Below, one piece after another: positions 44,483 to 52,381 of a stretch of 64,000 nt of DNA. The notes beneath the pieces are model-generated. The model was not told the DNA's origin and did no database searches. It was given only the letters and a program-made list of their open reading frames with translations. A program made the position numbers and the translations under genes. The stretch covers positions 248,001 to 312,000 of the forward strand of contig NZ_JAEFAJ010000001.1 in the NCBI RefSeq assembly GCF_016287535.1, in the 5' to 3' direction. Each line of letters opens with the position of its first letter. The first letter of the stretch is position 1. This DNA comes from Ruminococcus sp. (GTDB lineage: Bacteria; Bacillota; Clostridia; Oscillospirales; Ruminococcaceae).

Positions 44483-44995
44483 TTACTGTCTTATCTGCTT
44501 CTGCAGCTCACTTATGCCGCTTTTCCTGAGTCTTTTTATAAGAGCAAGCTGCCTCTGGATAAGATCCTCAACGTCGGCAAAAAAATTGGCATTGACTATC
44601 TTGAAGACAACAGCAAATATTATGCCCCAGGCGGTCGATGTAAGCGCACCGAAGAAATTGTTCTTGGCATTGCTTATAGCTTCGGCAGTGGACATATCCA
44701 GTCCGAGAAGCGCAAGGACAGTTCCAAGCATTCCAAGCAGCGGAAAAACAGATATAAGCGTTACAAACAGCGTATACCTTGTGTTTATCTTGCGGTAGCT
44801 GTCAAAAATCCTGTCTACCCTGTCGACATTGTACAGGTCGTCGCTGGAAGCTTCCCAGTCGTATATCTCACTGTCTACCGACTGTCTGGTACGGTGAAGA
44901 CTGACCGCGATCATAGCGGTAGCAACAGCAAATGCAAAAATAATAAGATTATAATAAGGAGAGATCGCATGACCAAATGTTGACCAGAAGCCCAT
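44483..44995 (-). CDS. MotA/TolQ/ExbB proton channel family protein
   Basis: A 170-residue three-helix protein. The helix pair with SVFPLLGMLGTVLALLGLD (about 92-110) and NNFFGALTSTAWGIIFAVVF (about 122-142) matches TM2 and TM3 of ExbB/TolQ, including the polar Thr/Ser lining of TM3. It is shorter than ExbB (about 240) but has the core. In Gram-negative bacteria these channels energise TonB or Tol; here no TonB-like partner or outer membrane exists. The gene heads its own operon: promoter at 45014, GAGGTGAT ribosome site. Confidence 0.78.
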   Translation of the reverse strand: MGFWSTFGHAISPYYNLIIFAFAVATAMIAVSLHRTRQSVDSEIYDWEASSDDLYNVDRVDRIFDSYRKINTRYTLFVTLISVFPLLGMLGTVLALLGLDMSTAEAISNAKNNFFGALTSTAWGIIFAVVFKIVNANFFADVEDLIQRQLALIKRLRKSGISELQKQIRQ

Positions 44996-45013
44996 ATTAT
45001 CACCTCACGTTTT

Positions 45014-45042
45014 ATTATACAGCATAAAGTGACAAAATGCAA
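45014..45042 (-). promoter_or_regulatory. Promoter of the ExbB/ExbD-like operon
   Basis: Minus strand TTGCAT, 17 bases, TATAAT, 18 bases before the start codon of the ExbB-like gene. Confidence 0.75.
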
Positions 45043-45060
45043 GATATTTTACGAATAATA

Positions 45061-45085
45061 ATAAAAAACTCCGCTGAATGCGGAG
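45061..45085 (-). terminator. Terminator of the flippase-like gene
   Basis: A 6-bp GC stem CTCCGC/GCGGAG (45069-45074 with 45080-45085) is followed by six T residues on the minus strand. It isolates the flippase-like gene from the ExbB/ExbD-like operon. Confidence 0.8.
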
Positions 45086-45093
45086 CAAATAGA

Positions 45094-46113
45094 TTATTCA
45101 CTTTTCTTTCTGTCTTTTTTTATACCTGCGCAATATACAGTAAATACAACTATACCACCAAGAAGAAGTATGAGATAGAATGTGAGCCCGCGGCTTATCA
45201 GCAGAGCAGGCTTTACAAGCTCAAGTCCGAATATATCAGTGAATGCAAGCAGGAAGCAGCCCTCCGTAATGCCTGCCGCACCCGGAAGCGGAAGCATCTC
45301 CACCGCAACTCCTATCATTATCTGGAGAGTAAGTATATCAATGAATGATGTACTGCCAAGACCGTAAGCCTTATATACCATCCATGTTATCGAAGCAAGG
45401 CATATCCTCTGTGCCGCTGTTATCAGAAAGACATTCAGTACAACCCACAGATTGCGTTTTATATAATCGGCACCCATTGCATAGGTATCACATATCCTGA
45501 TGATCTTTTCCGTGTATTTTTCCTTGTGTCTGCGCTTCATGATACGAAGCTTCGTAAGGATATCCACCGTCCTGATACCGATTGCCCTTGCCCATATCGG
45601 CTTAATGAAAACCAGCATGAGCGCCGATATAAATGACATATTAAGAACGAATCCAAGAACGATCAGCCACTTCATATCCACTGCGTGCTGCACAACAAAA
45701 TCAAAGTTGAATATAAGAAAACCAAGCGCCATAAGAACAAGCACTGACTTATACGCTATCGTTATCATCAGCATTATCAGCGTAGAATACCCGATCTTTA
45801 TCTTGTCTTTTTTCATATGATACATCTGCATAGGCTGGCCGCCTGTGGAAGACGGTGTGATATAACAGAAAAAAAAGCCTATGAATGAGTATTTCAGGCA
45901 TTTCAGGAAACTCGTTTTCTGATCGAGCACCCGCAGCATATAATGTATTATAAGCGATTCACCCGCTACAACACAAACTGCCGCACAAGCTCCGAAGAAG
46001 ATCCACCGCGGATCAGCGCCTTTAAGATCGTGGATTATTTCCGGAAGTTCCTGCTCCCTGAATATAAGGTGAAGAGTAAAAAAAGTAATAACAAGTATAA
46101 GTCCGATATCCAA
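45094..46113 (-). CDS. Lysylphosphatidylglycerol synthase TM-region / flippase-like protein
   Basis: A membrane protein with about eight helices, of the UPF0104 / LPG_synthase_TM family (flippase half of MprF-like and AglD-like proteins). Family features are the SFIGFFFCYITPSSTGGQPM motif and the LPLPGAAGITEGCFLL motif near the end. It likely moves a lipid across the membrane; the substrate is unknown. The only usual start is TTG at 46113, with no ribosome site. The frame continues upstream as x-KKILKYALDIG, where the Met place would be ATA at 46137 (or ATT at 46140), with GGGGGTG 5 bases before the ATA. The true start may be that codon. Confidence 0.82.
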   Translation of the reverse strand: MDIGLILVITFFTLHLIFREQELPEIIHDLKGADPRWIFFGACAAVCVVAGESLIIHYMLRVLDQKTSFLKCLKYSFIGFFFCYITPSSTGGQPMQMYHMKKDKIKIGYSTLIMLMITIAYKSVLVLMALGFLIFNFDFVVQHAVDMKWLIVLGFVLNMSFISALMLVFIKPIWARAIGIRTVDILTKLRIMKRRHKEKYTEKIIRICDTYAMGADYIKRNLWVVLNVFLITAAQRICLASITWMVYKAYGLGSTSFIDILTLQIMIGVAVEMLPLPGAAGITEGCFLLAFTDIFGLELVKPALLISRGLTFYLILLLGGIVVFTVYCAGIKKDRKKSE

Positions 46114-46185
46114 CGCGTATTTAAGTATTTTTTTTATAATGTCACCCCCGCGTCAAAAGGCAAATATGTGTAATTAGTAACTTTA

Positions 46186-46214
46186 ATTATATCATATTCA
46201 CATTTCAATGTCAA
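46186..46214 (-). promoter_or_regulatory. Promoter of the flippase-like gene
   Basis: Minus strand TTGACA, 17 bases, TATAAT with TG one base upstream, about 49 bases before the probable start codon at 46137. Confidence 0.85.
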
Positions 46215-46227
46215 TATAAACAGGGAA

Positions 46228-48426
46228 TTACCGCTTACTGCCAAGCATTTTCCTTTTATATTCAAGGGCGGTCATATTTTTCTTGTTCCTGAAAAGCTTC
46301 ATAAAGTAGGAAGGCTCGGAATAACCGCATCTTTCCGCGATCTCGCTTACCGGAAGATTCGTGCTTACAAGCAGCCGCTCAGCAAGAGCAAGTCTTGCTG
46401 ATATAACATCGGTATTAAAGCTGACATCAATGAATTTTCTGTAGATATGCTGGAAATATGACTGGCTTATACCGAGCTTTCCGGATTCGGCTGCAGCATT
46501 CCAGTCATACTGAGGCTCCTCATAGATATTATCGTGCAGTTCCCTGATCTTTGCAAGGAATATATTTCCGGCAGTACCGCCTGAGCTTCTGCCGGAATCA
46601 AGCTTTTCTTCAAGCAAACTGATGAATTCCTCCGCTGTACCGGAACCGTCCGTTACTGCTGAAAAATGCGAGGTCACTGATGAAAGCGGGACGTCCTGCT
46701 GCTTCTCGATCATTTTTATATTGGATTTAAGTGTATTTATAAAGAGCTGCTCAGGGAATTCCGAACCGTCACACTTGCCGGTTATCAGGAATTCATCCCT
46801 GCTTATCCTTGCGGCGGTCTCGCCTCTTATGCAGGAAAGATTTACAGCCTGCGCAAAGGAAACATATATACGCTTTATATATTCATCGCCGTGTTCCTGC
46901 TTCTTCTGCTCGGTATCATCAATACTGTACAGTACACCAAAGCAGCTGTTTTCCCTGCAGAGCTCCTCGATCCTTGAAACTATACCCTTTCTGCTGTAAA
47001 GACCGGTAAGAATGTCACGCTCAGACAGTCTCTGTATCTTATTGTTCAGATATGTCTCATACGCAAGCATTCTGACCCTTTCGATACTGTCGGCTGCTAT
47101 CTGACAGAATTCGCCGTAAAACTGCTCAAAAACAATTTCATCAGCCCGGTACCGCCTTACACAGTAACCGAAGCTGTTATCAAGATAATGAAGAGGCGTA
47201 CAGAAGTATGTAACCGGTACCTCTGTCACAAGTTCATCGGGAATAATACTTTCAAGCATAAAATCGCGGGGAGTAAGGTCTCCTTTGTAGTCAACATGAG
47301 TAACTATACATTTCATCCTGTCAGTATAGCCGCTTTTCATTACCTCATCAAAAGAACCGTTGCCGTTGTCAATACCGCTGCAGATACATATAAAGAAATC
47401 TCCGCTCGCGTCAAGAAGGTACATATTTCTGAGCATAGTTTCGGAAAACTCACGCATATCCTTAACGCTGCTCATGGCAGAGGAATAATCGCTGTGCATA
47501 AAAATGTTTGTGCGCATTGCGTTGTCAAGCATCTTCTGGCTGATATCAGCGCTTTGTGAATTGCTTTCCCTGCAGCCGCAGCTCGCTCCTGTTCTTAAAA
47601 AAGAAAAAGTCTTTGCAGAACTGCGGCAAGCTCTGCCGCTTATCAGTTCATGAAGCCTGCATACCGCCCTGACGGTATTTTCAAGATAGGCGCCGCTGTA
47701 AGTAGTAAGCGATGGCTGATAATAATTCACATCAGGATTGCCGTCATAGCCCCCTACGGATATATCCTCAGGGATATGTATACCGTTTTTCATAAGAGTC
47801 AGACAGAGCTGCAGTGCCATATAATCGCTTCCGCACAGGATAGCCTGAGGCATTCTCAGTTCTCCGGCAACTATTCTTTCCGCAAACTTTTGCGCCTCGC
47901 CTATCCAGAAATCGCCGTAAAAAATACTGTCTGCGCTTACAGAGAGCCCGTTCTGCCTGAAAGCGTCCTTGTAACCGTTTATTCTTTCCTCGGAATGTAT
48001 CTCGTTTCGCGGACCGCTCAGACAGTATATGTCAGTAAATCCGTGATCCTTTATAAAATGTTCTGTGAGCTTTCTGAAACCCTCTCTGTCGTTCTGCAGA
48101 CAGCTCTCAAAAAAGCAGCTCTTATAATCAAGAGATATTACAGGGACCCCCTTTCCGCTCAGCATTTCCTCAAGCTTTGCGGCAAGCGAACGGCTGTAAA
48201 ATGAGCCGAGATCAACAACAGCTCCGTCATAATCAAGCTGATCTATAAGGGAGTAAATGTTTTCGTCTCCTTTGAGATATTCGCTGCTTTTATCGTAATT
48301 CACAAAATGAGTCAGGACTACAAGATCATAGCCGAGTTCGGCAGTTTGTACAGACATCGCCTTTATCATACTCGTCTGATAAAGGGTATCGGTATTAGCT
48401 GTTATAAGCGCAATTCTTTTTCGCAT
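46228..48426 (-). CDS. AraC-type regulator with sugar-binding-like and degenerate GGDEF domains
   Basis: A 732-residue cytoplasmic protein. Residues about 1-290 are a LacI/periplasmic-binding-protein-3-like ligand domain (KRIALITANTDTLYQTSMIK; ILCGSDYMALQLCL; ISVGGYDGNPDVNYY) without a DNA-binding head or signal peptide. A middle region (about 290-470) has no assignable domain. A GGDEF-like domain follows (LSERDILTGLYSRKGIVSRI), but the active-site motif reads RISRDEF, so it is probably inactive. The last 100 residues are an AraC DNA-binding domain (LPVSEIAERCGYSEPSYFMK). It is divergent from the GH5 cellulase gene and probably controls it in response to a sugar. Start at 48426 follows GGGGAGG. 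Confidence 0.85.
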   Translation of the reverse strand: MRKRIALITANTDTLYQTSMIKAMSVQTAELGYDLVVLTHFVNYDKSSEYLKGDENIYSLIDQLDYDGAVVDLGSFYSRSLAAKLEEMLSGKGVPVISLDYKSCFFESCLQNDREGFRKLTEHFIKDHGFTDIYCLSGPRNEIHSEERINGYKDAFRQNGLSVSADSIFYGDFWIGEAQKFAERIVAGELRMPQAILCGSDYMALQLCLTLMKNGIHIPEDISVGGYDGNPDVNYYQPSLTTYSGAYLENTVRAVCRLHELISGRACRSSAKTFSFLRTGASCGCRESNSQSADISQKMLDNAMRTNIFMHSDYSSAMSSVKDMREFSETMLRNMYLLDASGDFFICICSGIDNGNGSFDEVMKSGYTDRMKCIVTHVDYKGDLTPRDFMLESIIPDELVTEVPVTYFCTPLHYLDNSFGYCVRRYRADEIVFEQFYGEFCQIAADSIERVRMLAYETYLNNKIQRLSERDILTGLYSRKGIVSRIEELCRENSCFGVLYSIDDTEQKKQEHGDEYIKRIYVSFAQAVNLSCIRGETAARISRDEFLITGKCDGSEFPEQLFINTLKSNIKMIEKQQDVPLSSVTSHFSAVTDGSGTAEEFISLLEEKLDSGRSSGGTAGNIFLAKIRELHDNIYEEPQYDWNAAAESGKLGISQSYFQHIYRKFIDVSFNTDVISARLALAERLLVSTNLPVSEIAERCGYSEPSYFMKLFRNKKNMTALEYKRKMLGSKR

Positions 48427-48455
48427 ACTATTCCTCCCCTGCAAGTTATGATTAC

Positions 48456-48484
48456 ATTATACTATACAACAGAATAAAAATCAA
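48456..48484 (-). promoter_or_regulatory. Promoter of the AraC-type regulator
   Basis: Minus strand TTGATT, 17 bases, TATAAT, 29 bases before the start codon. It is divergent from the GH5 promoter, which lies 44 bases away. Confidence 0.8.
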
Positions 48485-48527
48485 CACCAAAAAGCTGAAA
48501 AGTATATTTTTCAAGTTGAATACAGCA

Positions 48528-48556
48528 TTGAATCTTACACATATATCAATTATAAT
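48528..48556 (+). promoter_or_regulatory. Promoter of the GH5 cellulase
   Basis: TTGAAT, 17 bases, TATAAT, 70 bases before the start codon. The inverted repeat at 48568-48582 lies just downstream. Confidence 0.75.
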
Positions 48557-48567
48557 AATTATGATGA

Positions 48568-48582
48568 AGCTAATTATTAGCT
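48568..48582. repeat. Perfect inverted repeat at the GH5 transcription start
   Basis: AGCTAAT and ATTAGCT flank one central base. The predicted transcription start is about 48563, so the palindrome lies in the first bases of the leader and could be an operator or a hairpin. Confidence 0.45.
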
Positions 48583-48625
48583 GATGTGCAGACATTGAAT
48601 AATACTATTGAAAGGGAGTTATACT

Positions 48626-50782
48626 ATGAAGTCATTTTTAAAAAGAAGCTGCTCGGCACTGATCGCAGCAGTCACACTTGCGTCCTCGGCAGTGACAGGA
48701 CGCACGATATTCAGCGCTTCGGCAGCATGGGTACAGTTTACAGGTTCAGCCCGGACAGCAATCATTTCTGCCGATACTGTACAGGCAGGAAACTACACTA
48801 TCCCCGATCTTAATATACCTTCAAAATCTGTTCCGGATACGGAAGGAATAAACTTTGTAAAGGATATGAGGCTCGGCTGGAACCTCGGCAATACCCTCGA
48901 CGCTATCGACGATACAGGCTGGGTTGGCAGCGAAATGGGTATCGAGACCTGCTGGAACGGAGGCTACAAGACCTCTCAGGAAATGATTGACGCTGTCAAG
49001 GCAGCAGGCTTCCGTACAGTGAGAATACCTGTTTCATGGCACAATCACGTTGACGGCAGCTATCAGATCACCAAGCAGTGGATGGACAGAGTACAGGAAG
49101 TCGTTGACTATGCTGTCAACGACGGTATGTATGTTATCCTCAATGTTCACCACGACAATGATGAGAAGTATATGTACCCCAATACCGCTCACTATGAGCA
49201 GTCAAAGAAGTACATGACCACTGTATGGGCTCAGATCGCTGACAGGTTCAAGGATTACGACAACAAGCTCATTTTTGAGACAATGAATGAACCACGACTT
49301 GTAGGTCATCAGAACGAATGGTGGATAAATCCTTCAAACAGTGACTGTATAGACGCTGTCAAGACGATAAATAAGCTCAATCAGGACATTCTTGATACCA
49401 TTCGTTCATCAGGCGGCAATAACGGAACAAGATACGTTGCCGTTCCAGGCTATGACTGTTCTGTTGACGGAGCTACGAATGAGAACTTTAAACTTCCGAC
49501 AGATAAGGTACAGAACAGGCTCATCGTTGCTGTCCACGCCTATCTCCCCTACGGCTTTGCACTTGCAGAGCAGAGCGATTCACAGAGCGTTGACCACTTC
49601 AACATAAACTCAGATACCGGAGAAATACAGCAGGCTATCGACAAGGTATACAATCAGTATGTATCAAAGGGCATACCTGTTTATATAGGCGAATACGGCG
49701 CACGTGACAAGGGCGGAAATGTTCAGCCGCGAATCGACTGTGCCGCATACTTCACCGCTTACGCTTCATCAAGAGGCATCACCTGCTGCTGGTGGGACGA
49801 TATCAGCTTCATGCTCCTTGACAGGTCAAATTGCACATGGAAGCAGCCGGAGATCGTTGCCGCTATAAACAGGTACGCAAGAGGAAGTGCTGAATCCACC
49901 ATAGTTACTACAGTTTCAAAGCCTCAGACAACGACCACTACAACCACAACTGCTCCTATTTCTGACAGTAGTAAGGTCTATGGCAAGAAGAGCTCCGACG
50001 GAACTGTAAGCTTCGGCTCATCAATAGGTGAAACAGCATTTGTCGATATAAAACTCGGAAGCAATACAGGCTTCATGAACGGCTGCCTCGGTTTCTCTCC
50101 CTCATTAAACGGCAAGAGCTACTGGGTAGCCTATGTATGGGAAACCAAGAAATCCGATACTATAACTATTGATATGAACTCTCCGAAACAGATTATGGAC
50201 GTGTCATCAGCCGAAGCCGTCGCTGTAACAGACGAAGATACCATTGCAAAGCTTATTGCGGATATCAAAAATCAGAAAACATCTATCCTTCAGGCATGGT
50301 ACGCTTCCGACAAGTCAGGCAAGCAGATCGATCCTGCTGAATCAGGCGCAGAAAGCATTGAGGCATTCATAATCGCGTCAGGAAACTCCTCCGGCACCAC
50401 AGAGACAACAACAACAACAACTACTACTACTAACACCACCACTACAGCAACGACTACTTCTACTACTTCTGAAACTTCATTAACCTCCGTCACAGAATCG
50501 TATACAACAACATCTTCAACTACGTCAGATATAACTGTTCAGATCAAATACGGTGACGCAAACTGTGACGAACAGATAGATATTGCAGACGCTGTACTCA
50601 TAATGCAGTCACTTGCAAATCCATCCCGTTACGGAATAAACGGAGATAATGAAAAGCATATAACAGACACTGGTCTTAAAAACGCAGACTGCTACAATGT
50701 CGGCGACGGTGTCACAAATAATGATGCTGTTGAGATACAGAAATTCTGTCTGCACCTTATTGACAAGCTTCCAATGAAATGA
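48626..50782 (+). CDS. Secreted GH5 cellulase with dockerin
   Basis: A 718-residue cellulosomal endoglucanase. Signal peptide (about 1-33), GH5 domain (about 70-420; GH5_4-like by its LGWNLGNTLDA start), acid/base Glu222 in TMNEPR, nucleophile Glu356 in YIGEYGARD. A Thr linker (about 433-445) precedes a beta-rich domain (about 450-590: YWVAYVWETKKSDTITIDM) that resembles a Ruminococcus carbohydrate-binding module; a second Thr/Ser linker leads to a type I dockerin (about 645-718, two calcium-loop repeats DANCDEQIDIAD and GDGVTNNDAVE). It hydrolyses beta-1,4-glucan, and the dockerin would dock it on a scaffoldin. ATG at 48626 with GGGAG. Confidence 0.95.
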   Translation: MKSFLKRSCSALIAAVTLASSAVTGRTIFSASAAWVQFTGSARTAIISADTVQAGNYTIPDLNIPSKSVPDTEGINFVKDMRLGWNLGNTLDAIDDTGWVGSEMGIETCWNGGYKTSQEMIDAVKAAGFRTVRIPVSWHNHVDGSYQITKQWMDRVQEVVDYAVNDGMYVILNVHHDNDEKYMYPNTAHYEQSKKYMTTVWAQIADRFKDYDNKLIFETMNEPRLVGHQNEWWINPSNSDCIDAVKTINKLNQDILDTIRSSGGNNGTRYVAVPGYDCSVDGATNENFKLPTDKVQNRLIVAVHAYLPYGFALAEQSDSQSVDHFNINSDTGEIQQAIDKVYNQYVSKGIPVYIGEYGARDKGGNVQPRIDCAAYFTAYASSRGITCCWWDDISFMLLDRSNCTWKQPEIVAAINRYARGSAESTIVTTVSKPQTTTTTTTTAPISDSSKVYGKKSSDGTVSFGSSIGETAFVDIKLGSNTGFMNGCLGFSPSLNGKSYWVAYVWETKKSDTITIDMNSPKQIMDVSSAEAVAVTDEDTIAKLIADIKNQKTSILQAWYASDKSGKQIDPAESGAESIEAFIIASGNSSGTTETTTTTTTTTNTTTTATTTSTTSETSLTSVTESYTTTSSTTSDITVQIKYGDANCDEQIDIADAVLIMQSLANPSRYGINGDNEKHITDTGLKNADCYNVGDGVTNNDAVEIQKFCLHLIDKLPMK

Positions 50783-50812
50783 TTTTGACTATTCCCTCCC
50801 CAAAGGCTCCCG

Positions 50813-50841
50813 ATAAATCGGGAGCCTTTTGCCATCCTTCA
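50813..50841 (+). terminator. Terminator of the GH5 gene
   Basis: A perfect 11-bp stem (50813-50823 with 50828-50838), loop TAAA, then TT. It begins 30 bases after the GH5 stop codon. Confidence 0.88.
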
Positions 50842-50878
50842 AATATGTGAATTATTTATAAATTTTTATCCATATACA

Positions 50879-50907
50879 TTGATAATACAGTTAAAATATG
50901 CTATAAT
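50879..50907 (+). promoter_or_regulatory. Promoter of the EAL gene
   Basis: TTGATA, 17 bases, TATAAT with TG one base upstream, 80 bases before the start codon. Confidence 0.78.
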
Positions 50908-50987
50908 ATATAAAACAAATATTATAAATTATTACCTGACTTACAAAGATCATATTGCAATAAATAAGCAGAAAAGCGAGTGGTATT

Positions 50988-52178
50988 ATGACTTTTACAG
51001 CTAACGAAATAAGAAAGGCTCTTAACGACGGTGAAATATGCGCTTTCTACCAGCCACTGTACGATACAGTTACAAGTAAGATAAAGAGTTCAGAGGCTCT
51101 CGCCAGATGGATAAAACCCGACGGCTCTGTTATATCTCCTTTCTTTTTTATACCTGTTGCAGAAGAATCCGATCTCATAATGGATATAGACTGGTATATA
51201 GTTGAGCTTGTCTGCAAGACCCTGGTAAAACAGGAGGGCAGTTCACGTCACAGGATCTCGATCAATTTTTCGAGACGTCATATCTATGAGGAAAACTTTA
51301 CCGAGAAGCTGTCTGCGATAGTTGACAGCTATGAACTCTCTCACAAGCTTATAGAGATCGAGATTACCGAGTCCGCAATGGTAAATGACGCGCAGAAGAT
51401 ACTTGAATGGATAAACGCCGCCAGGAGCGCAGGCTTCAGAATAGCCATTGACGACTTCGGAAGCGGACTTTCCTCGCTGCAGTTCGTAAAAGATGTACCG
51501 GCTGATGTGCTTAAAATCGACAAATCGCTCCTCAGTCAGAACTGCGAGAACGAAAAAGAACGCATTGTTCTGGAAAGCATATTCAATTTCGCTCACCGGC
51601 TGCATATGAGAACCGTTGCAGAAGGTGTCGAAACCAAGGAGCAGCTCGCTTTTCTCCGGACCTGCGGCTGCGAAAGGATACAAGGCTACATATTCGCCAA
51701 GCCAATGCCTGAAGCAGACTATGTTGCTATCTGCAGGCTCGACAAAAACGCCGAGGAGCCTGCCGATATCCTTCAGCTCCAGAGTCCCGCAAGTGCGGTC
51801 AATCTGCTTATGGGCGTTATTTTCAGGCGCTATCCACTTGTCATATTCTCTAATCTTACACGTAATTCATTCTACATGATGGCTTATCAGAACTTTACAT
51901 CTACAAGCTGCCCGTCGGCTGGCGTTTTCGATGAACTTATCATGCATGGTGCGGAAACAATGTATCCTGATGACAAGGAAGCCTTTGCCACAACATTTGA
52001 CAGAGAAAACCTTATCCGGGATTATGAAAAGGGGAAATCAGAAGTACGCCTTGTTACACGTCAACTCGGCGACGACGGCGTTTATCGGCGTGTCGAGACC
52101 ACTGTCTACTATGTTAAGAGCGACTCGTCTGATGACCTTCTTACAATAACCCTGTGTGACAATCTGCCGGATAAATAA
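50988..52178 (+). CDS. EAL-domain c-di-GMP phosphodiesterase with C-terminal PAS-like domain
   Basis: A 396-residue cytoplasmic protein. The EAL domain (about 8-250) has the EAL motif at 36-38 (SSEALARW), INFSRRHI, EITESAM, IDDFGSGLSSL (metal-binding DDFG), LKIDKSLL, and VAEGVETKEQ with its catalytic Glu; all are kept, so it should hydrolyse cyclic di-GMP. Residues about 270-396 look like a PAS-type sensor domain (VIFSNLTRNSFYMMAYQNFT). No GGDEF domain is present. It has its own promoter, with a sugar-binding/GGDEF gene downstream. The ribosome site is weak (GAGTGG). Confidence 0.88.
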   Translation: MTFTANEIRKALNDGEICAFYQPLYDTVTSKIKSSEALARWIKPDGSVISPFFFIPVAEESDLIMDIDWYIVELVCKTLVKQEGSSRHRISINFSRRHIYEENFTEKLSAIVDSYELSHKLIEIEITESAMVNDAQKILEWINAARSAGFRIAIDDFGSGLSSLQFVKDVPADVLKIDKSLLSQNCENEKERIVLESIFNFAHRLHMRTVAEGVETKEQLAFLRTCGCERIQGYIFAKPMPEADYVAICRLDKNAEEPADILQLQSPASAVNLLMGVIFRRYPLVIFSNLTRNSFYMMAYQNFTSTSCPSAGVFDELIMHGAETMYPDDKEAFATTFDRENLIRDYEKGKSEVRLVTRQLGDDGVYRRVETTVYYVKSDSSDDLLTITLCDNLPDK

Positions 52179-52310
52179 TTTTTATTGCACGATTCTTTCT
52201 TTTAATTTTAAAGTAAAAAATAAATTATTATAACTGTGTAAACTTTTTATTAACCTTTTATATTATACGGTCTTTTGACTATTCAACGTCATTTTTAATC
52301 ATTTTACAGG

Positions 52311-52339
52311 TTGACAATTTAATAATTTTGTGATATTAT
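52311..52339 (+). promoter_or_regulatory. Promoter of the sugar-binding/GGDEF gene
   Basis: TTGACA, 17 bases, TATTAT with TG one base upstream, 43 bases before the start codon. Confidence 0.75.
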
Positions 52340-52381
52340 TATAGTAAGATATAGCACGTTCGGATCGAGGTGATAAATGCT

